A stretch of 64,000 bases of DNA from Candidatus Woesearchaeota archaeon (GCA_016192905.1 JACPTG010000004.1:69745-133744); one strand, 5' to 3'. Positions 37,401 through 46,973 are shown, numbered from the stretch's first letter. Numbers and translations are program-made. Notes: generated by a model not told the origin, from the sequence alone.

Positions 37401-39547
37401 CCAAGCTCGTATTCCATACAGCTGGCGGTGGGAACCTGGGCTTTGTCCCAAGCCAGCTGCTGGCCGCAGACGAGTATCAGCGAAGGGCGGCAAAAATCAT
37501 CCGAGACGGGGACATGGGCGGCCTAACAGCCGAAGAAGTATACAAGCAGCTTGAGAAACTAAAGGAAGACTACCTTGCACTGGGGATAAAAGGAGAAACC
37601 TCCCTCAACCTGCAGGCAAATCTCCTGCACGACTTCCTTTCCGGCAAGATACCCCGGGAGGAGCTTCTCTACAGACTGAGGCATGAAGGCCTCTTCGTGG
37701 CAGGAAACAATGTCGTTGTAACTGCGGGCGGCGAATTCGACCTCGGATGGACACTCCACTCAATACAGCCAGACGGCAAGCTTGTCCTCAGGAGAGGGGA
37801 TGAGCTGAAAATTGTGACAAGGGAGGAGGCGCTGATGGAGACGCAGCCTACAGGCAGAACAATTTTCGGACAAGGGGATACAGTATCAATCCAGGGAGAA
37901 GCAGGGGCGGACTCAGACTGGACCATCGTAAGAAGAGTAAGCAACGGCTTCATCCTTGAGAAGAACGGCGCAAGAAAACTTGTGCCTGACGCAGATATCT
38001 TCAACTCAAACGGAGAGCGGCTCGTAAAGGACGTGGACACCAGATACCTGGACGCTGAAAAGCAGGCTGCCGAACAGGCTAAAAAAGAGTCTTCTGACGA
38101 AATCAGGCGGCTGACAGAAATAATTAAGCAGAACCCAAGCGATGCGCAGGCAAAGGCGGCGCTTGAAGCAGCCCAGCGGAGGCTGAAGAGCGCAAAGGAC
38201 TTCCTGAGCCAGCATAGGGAAGACGTAATAAGGGAAAGCCAGCAAGACCTGAACGGCGACATCGGCGGCAAGATAGAGGAGTTTATGGGGGAGGCAGACA
38301 CAACCTTTAGCTCCCAGTCATATATGGCCAGAGGCGGTTATGATCAGAAACTGGTGCAGGATCTCTATATAATTCCGCTGCTCCGCGACCATCGTCTTGC
38401 CGTTGGCCAAACTCCGGTTTATGTCCAAGAACGAGAAATCAAAAGGTTGGCGGAAATGATTGACCTTCTGCATAAGGATGGATTCAGCGACAAGGACATA
38501 GACTATATAACGAACACTGTATTGTTCCAGAGCAAGGAAAGCGCATCAACAACCCTCGCAAACCACGGAATCAATCACTTGCTTGACGACTACAAGGGAA
38601 TAAGAGAACTAACCATCACCCTCTTCGGAACCGAAATTTCAAGAGAGATGAGGATGGCGCTTGCTCAGGGCGCAATATTCCATGACATAGGATATACAAC
38701 AAGGATAATGAGCGATGCAGCGGACTCCCGTACACACTGGACAGAGCTGACAAGCGCGCATCCCCAGATAGGAGGGGGATTCCTTGACGTGCCTGCTGTA
38801 AGAAGGAGGCTCATGGACATGTACGGAAACGAGGCAAAAGCCAACGAAATGATGGAGCTGGTGCATTCAATGGTGGCAGACCATGCAAGAGTTTCAAGGG
38901 ACTTCAAGTCGCTATATGTACAGTGCAAAAAAAACTGCAACGACGCTGAAAAATTCGAGACAGTAGTGCGCGGGTTCGGGCTGATGGACGACCTTTCGCT
39001 CAACAAAGATACAGAACTCATGACAGACCCGGCTGTGTGGAACCTGCTTACCCGCGGCCCAGATGGCAAACTCATGCTTGACAGGACGAGCCTAGACAAA
39101 ATGATGGCCGAGCGCAACTGCGTCCAGAGGCCGCAGGAGCCCAGATGCAAGGCACTGGCAAGCATAAGCGTAGCTACCTTCAACTTCAACGGCCCAAGAA
39201 TTGCAACAGCCGAGGACTACGATGCCAGCAGGCTCGTCACAGAAGGCAAAATATACATACGGTACTCGCAGGACGCTGTTGATGCACTAAAGAGAAGGGG
39301 CATTGGGAGAAGCCCAGTATATTCCTCCGGCGACTTTGAATGCGATAAGAAATGCTCTGATGACGCGGCCGCCGCCATTGAGGCCCTGAAGGCCAAAAGA
39401 GCCAGAGGCGAGCCGATAAGGCCGGAAGAGATGCATATAATGCTGGGTACCCACAAAGACGGAATCGAGCTGTGGACAGACGACCCCTTCCTTGACTGTG
39501 CACAAACATTATTAAGCCCTGTTTGCGCCCAGGTCTATGGAGGTTGA
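34424..39547 (+). CDS. Giant secreted protein (1707 aa) with a C-terminal HD-like domain
   Basis: Signal peptide MKAAILLIAVMALATAANG; HD-like motifs NHGINHLLDDY, GAIFHDIGYT, HPQIGG, MVADHARV; 4-nt overlap with the upstream gene. Confidence 0.75.
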   Translation: MKAAILLIAVMALATAANGLQTALPADTRIADACSNCITGTEICTREATDVKDPETGQDTRISALCVVNWASEELDFSKLDPALINENIGKISQAALEKNIHQIKDLSALKSENAKKRVAETFRNKYGFDLEIVSSTGPVSLSENGLLKAGGADLDSASVRLNQAITGVKLETVQSGSELQNVIRFSMKDADFLVVGNPKRIGAATGAITVEGLKITPGQGPSQIGVNNGYVTIANAKAESGNDEIFGNAIFYLASDGSLDRQKPISLKGDNSWSCFEAKGKCARGSPAGDSLFDPQPSADTVTLVCAKCPPGYYDEFDTQLQKGEITGYAILGEAPNSRGTASATMRVRGRTLGSFDRTFAEGKDINTLYDLIDEGDSVAVDFKFLGQERTSGQVGRVVSQGKIIDLAFDADGTVHAKYLITPSAAIPIHSAAFLKGLLFNEDGFLANELATYVEGGGEASLEKMQRGIASIPRIQQANPELLQYLKARFPTASEEEIGEHYRRLNYGISDIQEKTGRTPGYDEAFAYSQRKISALARIKTSVEEEERSDSLQLGRLNDASDQILQAYMNPNKPTYLYHESARTTPDGEKIKVQNVYTINQNAVLLTENLNEPDQYEYYRALLNKQYQRNTYARLQSDPAYAGLSEEDKQNAAEGELRLAQGLISAQAQVKAYSNLLDLLEKNRGNVAAIQKIKGLMYAKDEAEAWQMLQQYNSMQKGAETILNLRAKGATLAEIQAGYQSKEVQAAFNEPTMRLLLNEEVILDGLRNGRQTINVNGKDFDISTPEAAATLIALNYEQAARAYASARNYPEANKMALALLRYTMSTEDFDIFAAELAKNSHEFRIDYAGDGSLPVFINAEGKSYAVPRKILELIQQGRLNSEIVSFYINNNAEIQARNALITDPRQIADLILPSEYADIAFNLLPEGKGAGIILALTAKGALKGASNAAIAKVLLKEGARLSSIGLTGFGPSSSKAEGVLARITGCNSCINPKLVFHTAGGGNLGFVPSQLLAADEYQRRAAKIIRDGDMGGLTAEEVYKQLEKLKEDYLALGIKGETSLNLQANLLHDFLSGKIPREELLYRLRHEGLFVAGNNVVVTAGGEFDLGWTLHSIQPDGKLVLRRGDELKIVTREEALMETQPTGRTIFGQGDTVSIQGEAGADSDWTIVRRVSNGFILEKNGARKLVPDADIFNSNGERLVKDVDTRYLDAEKQAAEQAKKESSDEIRRLTEIIKQNPSDAQAKAALEAAQRRLKSAKDFLSQHREDVIRESQQDLNGDIGGKIEEFMGEADTTFSSQSYMARGGYDQKLVQDLYIIPLLRDHRLAVGQTPVYVQEREIKRLAEMIDLLHKDGFSDKDIDYITNTVLFQSKESASTTLANHGINHLLDDYKGIRELTITLFGTEISREMRMALAQGAIFHDIGYTTRIMSDAADSRTHWTELTSAHPQIGGGFLDVPAVRRRLMDMYGNEAKANEMMELVHSMVADHARVSRDFKSLYVQCKKNCNDAEKFETVVRGFGLMDDLSLNKDTELMTDPAVWNLLTRGPDGKLMLDRTSLDKMMAERNCVQRPQEPRCKALASISVATFNFNGPRIATAEDYDASRLVTEGKIYIRYSQDAVDALKRRGIGRSPVYSSGDFECDKKCSDDAAAAIEALKAKRARGEPIRPEEMHIMLGTHKDGIELWTDDPFLDCAQTLLSPVCAQVYGG

Positions 39548-39954
39548 TGGCAATGGGGCAATTCAGCCAGTCAATGCAGGCGATAATTGAGGCAGGACGG
39601 CTAACAAAGGCCGCCCTTTCAAGGTCCCAAGGCAAGTGGGACGAAGACCGGCAGCTCCTAAGGCACTTGCAGGAGCTCAGGAATTTTGCGGTGACTGCTA
39701 GCTCTAAGTCATATATAAACGTCGGCAACCATAGGAATATGGGTTTCGAAAAACTTGACGATGCGCTAGGCCAGGCAGCTAAAAATCTCTGTATGTTAAA
39801 CACGCCCGGATTTAATGATAAATCCTCCTGGAACAAAAAAACAAGCCCTGCCAGCGTAAGCAAGAGCGACCTGGAAAACTGGATTAATGAGCTGATGGAG
39901 TCTGCAAGAGAGCAGATAAACCTACATAAGAAGCTGAAACTGCCGGACGATTAA
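39547..39954 (+). CDS. Small helical cytosolic protein coupled to the giant gene
   Basis: ATG overlaps the TGA of the preceding gene by 1 nt; no signal peptide. Confidence 0.65.
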   Translation: MAMGQFSQSMQAIIEAGRLTKAALSRSQGKWDEDRQLLRHLQELRNFAVTASSKSYINVGNHRNMGFEKLDDALGQAAKNLCMLNTPGFNDKSSWNKKTSPASVSKSDLENWINELMESAREQINLHKKLKLPDD

Positions 39955-39975
39955 AGATTCAATCCTCGTCCACTG

Positions 39976-40386
39976 CTATACCCTTACCTTAACCGGCTGC
40001 CTTGCGCCGCAGGCAGAGCACTTGATGAAGAGGAACTTGTCATCCCTCACCAGCTTAGTGTCAGGCTTCCTGCATTCAGGGCAGAGAACAAACTCCTTAA
40101 CGTACTGCTCAATCTTCTCATTAATCCGGGATGCTGAAATCTTTGTCCCGATTATGAAGAGGCCCTTGCTCACCTCGCCAGGAGTTGCAAGCTCCCTCAG
40201 GATATATTTGAGAAGATGCGCCAGCGGCCTATGCAAAAGGTCAGCAATCTGGGGGAAGTTGCTTATGATTGTGCGGTTACCCTGGATGTGGCCCCGAACC
40301 TTCGGAACCTCAAACCTGGAAGTCTCCAAAACCTTCTCAGGCAATTTCTCCCTTCCACGCTCCAAAAGCTGCTTATAGTCCAACAT
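39976..40386 (-). CDS. Translation initiation factor aIF2 beta
   Basis: ISNFPQIADLLHRPLAHLLKYILRELATPG; CPECRKPDTKLVRDDKFLFIKCSACGARQPV. Confidence 0.95.
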   Translation of the reverse strand: MLDYKQLLERGREKLPEKVLETSRFEVPKVRGHIQGNRTIISNFPQIADLLHRPLAHLLKYILRELATPGEVSKGLFIIGTKISASRINEKIEQYVKEFVLCPECRKPDTKLVRDDKFLFIKCSACGARQPVKVRV

Positions 40387-40440
40387 CTCCTGAGGGAAAA
40401 GCCGCTGCTTTTTAAATTGTGCTGAATTTTTGATTATAAT

Positions 40441-40520
40441 GACTAATAGCAGGCTAACTCTTCGTGTACTGTCCTCTTCGTATATGGCGGTTAACTGTAC
40501 AAGGGCTATACGTATTGACA
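40441..40520 (+). repeat. Dispersed intergenic repeat, copy B
   Basis: GACTAATAGCAGGCTAACTCTTCGTGTACT...GTTAACTGTACAAGGGC resembles 15661-15740. Confidence 0.5.
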
Positions 40521-40650
40521 AGGCAAGTGGACATTGGAAACCGTGAACGATGCCAATCAGTACACGTTACATAATCCCGCAGGGGTGGCTGAATCAGGGA
40601 GCCACAGGCTGCTACTTGTTAATAGCTTTTTGTGCAATAACCCAAGAAAA

Positions 40651-41250
40651 TCATTCCAAGACCTTGAGCCTGCCGGGGCGGACCTCAAAAACCTCGCCAA
40701 GCTCTATAAGGCTTCTTATAAGGGCCTCGGCATTTCCCATATTGCTCTTCCTGCTGATTTCCTCAATGTCAGCGCCCTTCCCATCATTTCCAATGTCCAT
40801 CTCCCTAATCAGCTCCCTTATCACCGCTGCGTCTGAAAGGTCAGCTGCAGGAGCCCCTGCAACCTCTTCAATGATGACTGATTCAGCGCCTGAAGGGCCT
40901 GAAAGCAGCAAATCCCTCTCAAGCTCAAGCTGCCTGAGCGCAAGCATCTTCTGAGAGGACCTTGCCGCAATCTCAGGGGAAATGTACGGCTCGGCTCCAA
41001 AAAAACCGAGCCTGCCGATCACATTTATTATTTCACCCACCTCAAATGAGTCCAAAGGCTTAACCTCAGAGCCAAAGCTCCTGACTGCAATTGAGCCCGT
41101 GCCATCATCAACAATGAAAACACCAGGGGTTTTTGAAACGAGGACTCCAATTACATTAACCTTGGCAGCGCTCCTTCCCCTGACTGACGGCTCATCAGAC
41201 TGGGTAAGGGCAGCAAGTTCCCTGACGCTTGCCTTAAGGGCAGGAGCCAT
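40651..41250 (-). CDS. OB-fold (RPA-like) protein with C-terminal winged helix
   Basis: VNVIGVLVSKTPGVFIVDDGTGSIAVRSFG OB-fold; C-terminal wHTH-like segment; next to mcm. Confidence 0.7.
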   Translation of the reverse strand: MAPALKASVRELAALTQSDEPSVRGRSAAKVNVIGVLVSKTPGVFIVDDGTGSIAVRSFGSEVKPLDSFEVGEIINVIGRLGFFGAEPYISPEIAARSSQKMLALRQLELERDLLLSGPSGAESVIIEEVAGAPAADLSDAAVIRELIREMDIGNDGKGADIEEISRKSNMGNAEALIRSLIELGEVFEVRPGRLKVLE

Positions 41251-41252
41251 AC

Positions 41253-44200
41253 CTAAGCCCTCCTGACAAATCCCGGCTTTGGCTCATAAATGTCACCGTC
41301 CCGCTTGAGCTTCTCAATAAGCTGCTCAACGTCAGTCTCTGCAATGCCCTTGTCCAGGGCAATCTTCAGGATATCCTCAACAGGAATCAGGTTTCCAATC
41401 TTGGACTCCAGCTCCTTGATAATATCCCTGACAGCATAAATCCTGCTCCTTTCAGAAGCAGGAATGCCTGTTGAAATGCGGTCAATGTCAATCTGGCCTG
41501 TCTTCCTGTCAAAGCCAACCTGCATCAGGCAGTACCTTACAAGCTCAATAGCCCTCTGCGCATCCTCCTTGGTTACCTTCTGGGAGAGCCGGGTCCTTGC
41601 AGAAGCCTCAGAGAGCCTTATCAGGGCCTCAAGCTGCCTCGCTGAAATCGGAATCGCGCGAACCTCATGCCCCTCGCCGATTCCGAATGTAATCTCCTCC
41701 CTTATGCCCAGGCTCCGCATCTGCACATAAAAGTCCTTAATCTCGTTAAGAGCTGAATCAGTAAGGACAGGACTAATATTCTGCCTTGCATACGCGACGT
41801 ACTTCTTGAGGAAATCAGTGCCAATCTCAGCCTCAATCTGCTCAGGCGTCTGGTGAAGAAAAAGTATGTGCTGCGCCATCTTCTCATCCTTCGCCTTGTT
41901 AGGAATATCAGTAATCGGAAAAATCAGGTCAAACCTGTTAATCAAAGTCGGAGGCATGTCAATCTGGCTCGCGAGCACAGAGAAAGGGTCAAACCTGCCA
42001 AGCTTGGGATTGGCGGCGACAAGGACAGTCGTTCTTGTAAGAAGGGTGGACTGGATGCTTGCCTTGGAAACTGAAAGGGTGTTATGAAGCACCAATCCCT
42101 CACTGACAAACGTCTTTGTAGGCTCAACAGTGACATCGTAAACCCATTTGATATCCTCATTCTCAATTCTTCTGACACTTTTTACAGTGACAAACCTCAA
42201 ATCGCTTTTTACAATAGACAAAAGCTGCCCAAGCTCATTTTCAACTGCTGAAAGCCTCTTCCAGGCAACGCTCCTGGTTTTCTGCAGCAATTCAGAATGC
42301 ATCTGCGAATGCGGCCGCTTTTCAACATAGTAAACCATTGACGAGGAAATCCCGACTTCATTCAACACATCAGCCAGTGGGGTAAGGCTGCCCCTTCTGA
42401 CATCCCTGATTGATTCAGAACAAAGAGCTGCGGCGCATTCATGCAGCTTCAGCCTCACCCTTCCCAATTGCCTGAGCACTATATCCCTATTGGAGTTCTG
42501 GTTCCTAGAAATTATCCTGTTGAAATATCCGTTGCTAAGCCTCAGCTTCTTCAGCAATGCATTAACCCGTTTCAAAATTATCGTCGGAACAGGGTCCCGA
42601 TAGTTTGACTTCCTGGAGCTGCGAGCGCACAAAAACCCTATTCTTGCAAGCCTTTTGTCATCCTGCTCAACAATTTCATCCTTAAAGGCATTCATGCTTT
42701 TAGTGGAGGAAACCACGACTTTGAAATATTTCCTGCCAGCCCTTGATTCAGTCGCTATGTAGCTGTTAACACCGAATTCCAAAAGCAAGTCCTGGAAGTC
42801 CTTGGCCAAGCCGTAAGACGAAGTAATGTAGCCGAACCGTTCGGAATCAACAAACCCATCACCCCTAAAGGCGGCCGCCAAAAACTCCCTCTTAGCTTCA
42901 GAAGAAGAAACCTTAAGCTTGTTGGGGACTCTCTTGAAGTAAGTGTGGCCTTCTGTAACCAAATAGCCCAGAAGCCTTCCAAGCTCCTTTGAAACCCCAC
43001 ATCCCTCCCGAACCGGCAATACCCTTGGAGCGAAGGACAAGTCATTAACCTGAACCTGCTCGGCCGGAATTTCGGCGATTCCCTCCCTAAACAGGTAAAC
43101 AGGGTGCTCAGGAGTAACAACAATCCTCCTGCCATTGCTAAAAGAGATTTCTATGAAGTGGTCAGGAGCAGAATGCCTGGAAACCCTTTTAGCCTTAATC
43201 GGGAAAACTTTCCTGAAGTCTGTCGTAAGCAGTTCAAGATTTTCAACCGGCAAAATTTCACAGTTTATTCCCTGGATTGTCCCATCCTTGTTGGCGTCTA
43301 AAAGGCTGTCAACCAGCTTCCCTATTCTGTGAGTTGAGCCGTCGCCAAGCATAATCTCAAAATCAGGGTGGTAGCTCTGCTGCTCCATGGCCTCGTGTAA
43401 TGCTCCGCTGTCCTCCTCACTCATTTTGTCCAGCTCATCGATACAATTATGCATTATTATGTTATTTGCAACAAAGTTATTTGTACCCTCCATTGTGAAG
43501 TCGTAAACGTATTCCTCGTGCAGCTCTTCAATTGAAACCACCTTATCCCAGAGAACATCGCCCGAAAGCTTCCTTCCCAAATCATCATTCGTCTTACAAT
43601 AATTCCAAAAATACCTGAATACATTCTTTCCAAGCCTGCCGGAATTGCTTTTCAAGAGCCTTCTAAAGAAATCCTGGTGGTTGGGCAAGACATCGATCCT
43701 TCCCTTAATCTCCACGGCAGCCAAAAGATTGCCCTTGGCAATTTTTTCAGGGTGAAGGAAGGTCACATGCTTAAAGAAACTGCTTACCTCCTCAAATCCC
43801 CTTATCGAGCAATGCCAGCTGTGAGTTGATTTTTCCACACTTGAAATAATCCCGAACCTTAGCAATATTTCCTGGAATAATTGAGCATTTTCCCTTATGC
43901 CTGTTGTTATAGTTGCCTCCGTAGGATTCTCCCTGATGCTTCCATCGCCATCAAAAACGCCAGCCATAAATGCGGCTAATGTAGCTCTTGAATATCCCAG
44001 GATTTTTTTGTCGAGACAGTGCAAAGATGACTTATTGCCTGAAGGCACTCCAAAGTCGATAATTCTTTCGGCAAATGCCTTTTGAAAATTAATTATCTGA
44101 CGAACCTCCTTCCTGGTTATGACTTCTTTCCCTCTGATAATGCTACGTCTTCCAGGCGGTGTTGAACGCACGCTAAATTTGACATTCAAATTATGCAGTA

Positions 44201-46973
44201 TTTCAGTAGCGCGACCAATTAGCCCTACATGGCTATTATAGATTGTTGTCACCGCATGCCGTGAGTTTATCGAGATGTGGCCGTCACTGGCAATAAGCCC
44301 GCAAATATAGGCGAAATCTGTGTCGTAGCAGTCACTACCGTCGATGCCATAATTCCTGGGGACAGCAACAAAATCGCCCTCTGAAATCCCGGCTGCCGCA
44401 ACCCATTTGAAATCGGAATCCTTAGCCAGCAGCAGTTCGTTATCCTCAGTGACCTTCAGGCTTCTTCCAGTCCTTGTGGTAAGGAGCAGCACCCTTTTGT
44501 CATTTTTAATCCTGAAAGCTTTTTTTATAGGAAAAGGCTCGATAGCCTTATTTTTTAAGTTCAGGCCAAGAACCTTGAATTTTGGGGAAATGATCCGCTC
44601 CCCATCCCTAAATAGGTCCGCGAATTTTATTTTTTCAAGGCTTTCAGTTATAAACTCTGTATCGCCTGTTGTACAGCAAATCCCGTTATTTGCCAGCACA
44701 AGCGCTCCAGCCTCAAGGCTCCATCCGCCGAGGAATTCGTCGCGCACGACGGCAGCAGTCATGCCAGCGCCTGTAACGCTCTTGCCGCTGATATAGCGGC
44801 CTTTAGGCGCTATTCTGCTTATGCGCTTGAGGAGCTGGCTCTTGCCGGAATTATGGCACACAATACCGTTTGCAATAAACATCTTAGTTACAGGAACCTC
44901 GAAATCATATACATCAGTTACTCCTGCGGGCATAACCCTGACTACACGCTCCCATTTCTGAGGGCCTTTTCTTTTCTGAGTGCTGCTCCTATTCCTTACA
45001 GCAACCAGACATTTTTCCAATGCGGATATTTTTTTCGCAGAGTTAAATCCGATGTGCCTGGCGAACAATCCAATATCCCTGGATCTCCTTATGCATAGGT
45101 TATCCTGGATGATTCTTGACTGGATGCCGAAATACAACAGCAAAAGCTGCACGTCTTTAAGAAGGCCGGCTGAACGTGACTTCAATTGCACAGATACCCG
45201 TCCCCTTCCCTTTGCAAAAGCGCAGCCATCTGCTTCGAACAGCCAGCTAATGAACCTTGAAACAACAATCTTTGGACTTTGGAAAATAGCCTGCGGAACC
45301 CGCTTTTCCTTCAAAAATGACAATGAATGGGCAACCTGCCTGCTGTTAACTTCCACTAAATGCATCTGCTGCCCGGATACAAACTGCCTCAAACCTTGGC
45401 GCCCATCAACTATCGTCTTAATCCCGCCAGCTTTCCTGGCAAAGACCGAAGGCTCCAGGTTAAACTCCTGCCTGAACAATCCCTGGATAATCGCAATCAA
45501 ATCAGTTTCCTCTGAGTTAACGTAGCATGTAAGCCTATAGCCATTCGGATGAATATTCCCGTCGCCAATTATATAGCCGCAGAGGGAAGCAAGGCCCGGA
45601 GTAAAGAATTCAGGGATTGAAACTTCCTTCAGCGGACCACTATGGCTTTCCACCCTTTCAAAGTTTGTCGGGGCCAGCTTTTTTACAATGTTGGGAATGA
45701 CTGGCGCCACTCTTATTGGCTCGTCCAACAAAAGCTCATCAGCCCTTTTCCAGCCTTCCTTTGTCAGGAATGGCTGATTGTATGTGCACGTAACTTCCTT
45801 CCCTGTTTCTGTAACCAGCCGAAGCACCGGCTGGGACCTGTAATGCTGGAAGAGCGTTGCAAAATCATAAGGCAAATCGCTTTCATTCCGCCTTATTTTG
45901 GAAATAACAAGGTTTATTCTTTGCAAATGTCCCTCGCCCAAGCTGCTGATTGGCTGCATGCCCCTGTACAGCAGAGCCACCTGAGAATCTCCTGCGATGC
46001 ATCCAGGGTCACCAACCAGCATCACGTGGACATCACCTCTCGTCGTCATCCCGTCAGGCCGCTGCTTCCTCACCCCGCCCATAAGCTGAAGGACAAGCGC
46101 CTCCTTCACCTTGTCGTAGCCAAAAATCGAAGGCGCGACAGAATCAGTCAACTTCTGGTACACCTTGGGGTCAGAGGCAAGCTCAAGAATCCTCTTTTGC
46201 TCCTCCCTGCTTATCTTAACGTCGTAAAAATCCTCCTGGCTTGAGGAAATGCTGTTCACCTCAAGCAGAAAATCAAACACAGTGGACTTCCCGCCAGACC
46301 TCAGTATTATCGGAACCTCCTTAAGAATACCGACAACCGCAACCCTGCTGCCTGGATTCACCTTCTTCTCTGTAAGGGGGCTGACGAGGTCCTCCTTCAG
46401 AAAGAGGTTAAGCCTCTTGGGCTGCTCGCTGCCCTCAAGGTTTTCAGCAGGCTCCTCAAGAACCATGCTCTGCGCATCCACCATCTCCTTGCTCAGCAAG
46501 GTAAACTTCCCCTTCCTCCCGCAGCTGCACTTGGCAGGCTCGCGAAAGCTCTGGTCAAGCTGGAGCACAGCCATCACCTGGCCGCAGGCAGGGCATTCAA
46601 ACCTCGAAGAAACAACCTGGGGCCTGACATCGCCCTTCTTCTTCACAACGCCCTCAATGTAAAGAAGCCTGCCCAGATGCTCGCTCCTGACAGTCCTGAT
46701 GGCGAGCTTCCTGTCTTCAGGCAGATTGGAAACCCTGACCCTGACGCTGCCCTGGACAGGCAGGTCAATCTGGCTGCAGGCAAGCTCTGCAGACTTCAGG
46801 GAATCCTCAGGGCTGTTAAGAAGCTCCTCAGCCATAGCCGGGTCAAACTTTGACAGCTCTGCAAAATCAATCACCAGGAAATTCTTCCCGGTGCTTACTG
46901 ACTCCAGAAGGGCTGCCTTGTAATTATCCTCAATGAACTCCTGATACTTCCTTACAGACTCCTCAACATTCAC
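41253..46973 (-). CDS. mcm: MCM replicative helicase precursor containing three inteins (extein about 680 aa)
   Basis: LVGDPG/SGKSQLL Walker A, CIDELDKM Walker B, LINRFDLIFPI Arg-finger region; interrupted by three intein segments. Confidence 0.97.
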   Translation of the reverse strand: MNVEESVRKYQEFIEDNYKAALLESVSTGKNFLVIDFAELSKFDPAMAEELLNSPEDSLKSAELACSQIDLPVQGSVRVRVSNLPEDRKLAIRTVRSEHLGRLLYIEGVVKKKGDVRPQVVSSRFECPACGQVMAVLQLDQSFREPAKCSCGRKGKFTLLSKEMVDAQSMVLEEPAENLEGSEQPKRLNLFLKEDLVSPLTEKKVNPGSRVAVVGILKEVPIILRSGGKSTVFDFLLEVNSISSSQEDFYDVKISREEQKRILELASDPKVYQKLTDSVAPSIFGYDKVKEALVLQLMGGVRKQRPDGMTTRGDVHVMLVGDPGCIAGDSQVALLYRGMQPISSLGEGHLQRINLVISKIRRNESDLPYDFATLFQHYRSQPVLRLVTETGKEVTCTYNQPFLTKEGWKRADELLLDEPIRVAPVIPNIVKKLAPTNFERVESHSGPLKEVSIPEFFTPGLASLCGYIIGDGNIHPNGYRLTCYVNSEETDLIAIIQGLFRQEFNLEPSVFARKAGGIKTIVDGRQGLRQFVSGQQMHLVEVNSRQVAHSLSFLKEKRVPQAIFQSPKIVVSRFISWLFEADGCAFAKGRGRVSVQLKSRSAGLLKDVQLLLLYFGIQSRIIQDNLCIRRSRDIGLFARHIGFNSAKKISALEKCLVAVRNRSSTQKRKGPQKWERVVRVMPAGVTDVYDFEVPVTKMFIANGIVCHNSGKSQLLKRISRIAPKGRYISGKSVTGAGMTAAVVRDEFLGGWSLEAGALVLANNGICCTTGDTEFITESLEKIKFADLFRDGERIISPKFKVLGLNLKNKAIEPFPIKKAFRIKNDKRVLLLTTRTGRSLKVTEDNELLLAKDSDFKWVAAAGISEGDFVAVPRNYGIDGSDCYDTDFAYICGLIASDGHISINSRHAVTTIYNSHVGLIGRATEILHNLNVKFSVRSTPPGRRSIIRGKEVITRKEVRQIINFQKAFAERIIDFGVPSGNKSSLHCLDKKILGYSRATLAAFMAGVFDGDGSIRENPTEATITTGIRENAQLFQEILLRFGIISSVEKSTHSWHCSIRGFEEVSSFFKHVTFLHPEKIAKGNLLAAVEIKGRIDVLPNHQDFFRRLLKSNSGRLGKNVFRYFWNYCKTNDDLGRKLSGDVLWDKVVSIEELHEEYVYDFTMEGTNNFVANNIIMHNCIDELDKMSEEDSGALHEAMEQQSYHPDFEIMLGDGSTHRIGKLVDSLLDANKDGTIQGINCEILPVENLELLTTDFRKVFPIKAKRVSRHSAPDHFIEISFSNGRRIVVTPEHPVYLFREGIAEIPAEQVQVNDLSFAPRVLPVREGCGVSKELGRLLGYLVTEGHTYFKRVPNKLKVSSSEAKREFLAAAFRGDGFVDSERFGYITSSYGLAKDFQDLLLEFGVNSYIATESRAGRKYFKVVVSSTKSMNAFKDEIVEQDDKRLARIGFLCARSSRKSNYRDPVPTIILKRVNALLKKLRLSNGYFNRIISRNQNSNRDIVLRQLGRVRLKLHECAAALCSESIRDVRRGSLTPLADVLNEVGISSSMVYYVEKRPHSQMHSELLQKTRSVAWKRLSAVENELGQLLSIVKSDLRFVTVKSVRRIENEDIKWVYDVTVEPTKTFVSEGLVLHNTLSVSKASIQSTLLTRTTVLVAANPKLGRFDPFSVLASQIDMPPTLINRFDLIFPITDIPNKAKDEKMAQHILFLHQTPEQIEAEIGTDFLKKYVAYARQNISPVLTDSALNEIKDFYVQMRSLGIREEITFGIGEGHEVRAIPISARQLEALIRLSEASARTRLSQKVTKEDAQRAIELVRYCLMQVGFDRKTGQIDIDRISTGIPASERSRIYAVRDIIKELESKIGNLIPVEDILKIALDKGIAETDVEQLIEKLKRDGDIYEPKPGFVRRA
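42081..43376 (-). mobile_element. MCM intein 3 (432 aa), after HEAMEQQ
   Basis: Starts Ser (SYHPDFEIMLGDGST), ends VLHN, +1 Thr; LLGYLVTEGH and AAAFRGDGFV. Confidence 0.92.
43446..44675 (-). mobile_element. MCM intein 2 (410 aa), before Walker B (GIC/CIDELDKM)
   Basis: Starts Cys (CTTGDTEFIT), ends IMHN, +1 Cys; LAGLIDADG-like ICGLIASDGH and MAGVFDGDGS. Confidence 0.94.
44850..46001 (-). mobile_element. MCM intein 1 (384 aa), in Walker A (GDPG/SGKS)
   Basis: Starts Cys (CIAGDSQVALL), ends VCHN, +1 Ser; DOD-type motifs LCGYIIGDGN and SWLFEADGCA. Confidence 0.93.

Noticed and set aside
38500-39000. HD segment of the giant protein as a Cas3/CRISPR-type HD nuclease
   Set aside because: No helicase domain, no cas genes and no CRISPR repeats seen in the window; protein has a Sec signal.
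40550-40954. Plus-strand ORFs around 40534-40954
   Set aside because: Mostly antisense to the RPA-like gene; no protein-like features; noted only for the intergenic repeat.
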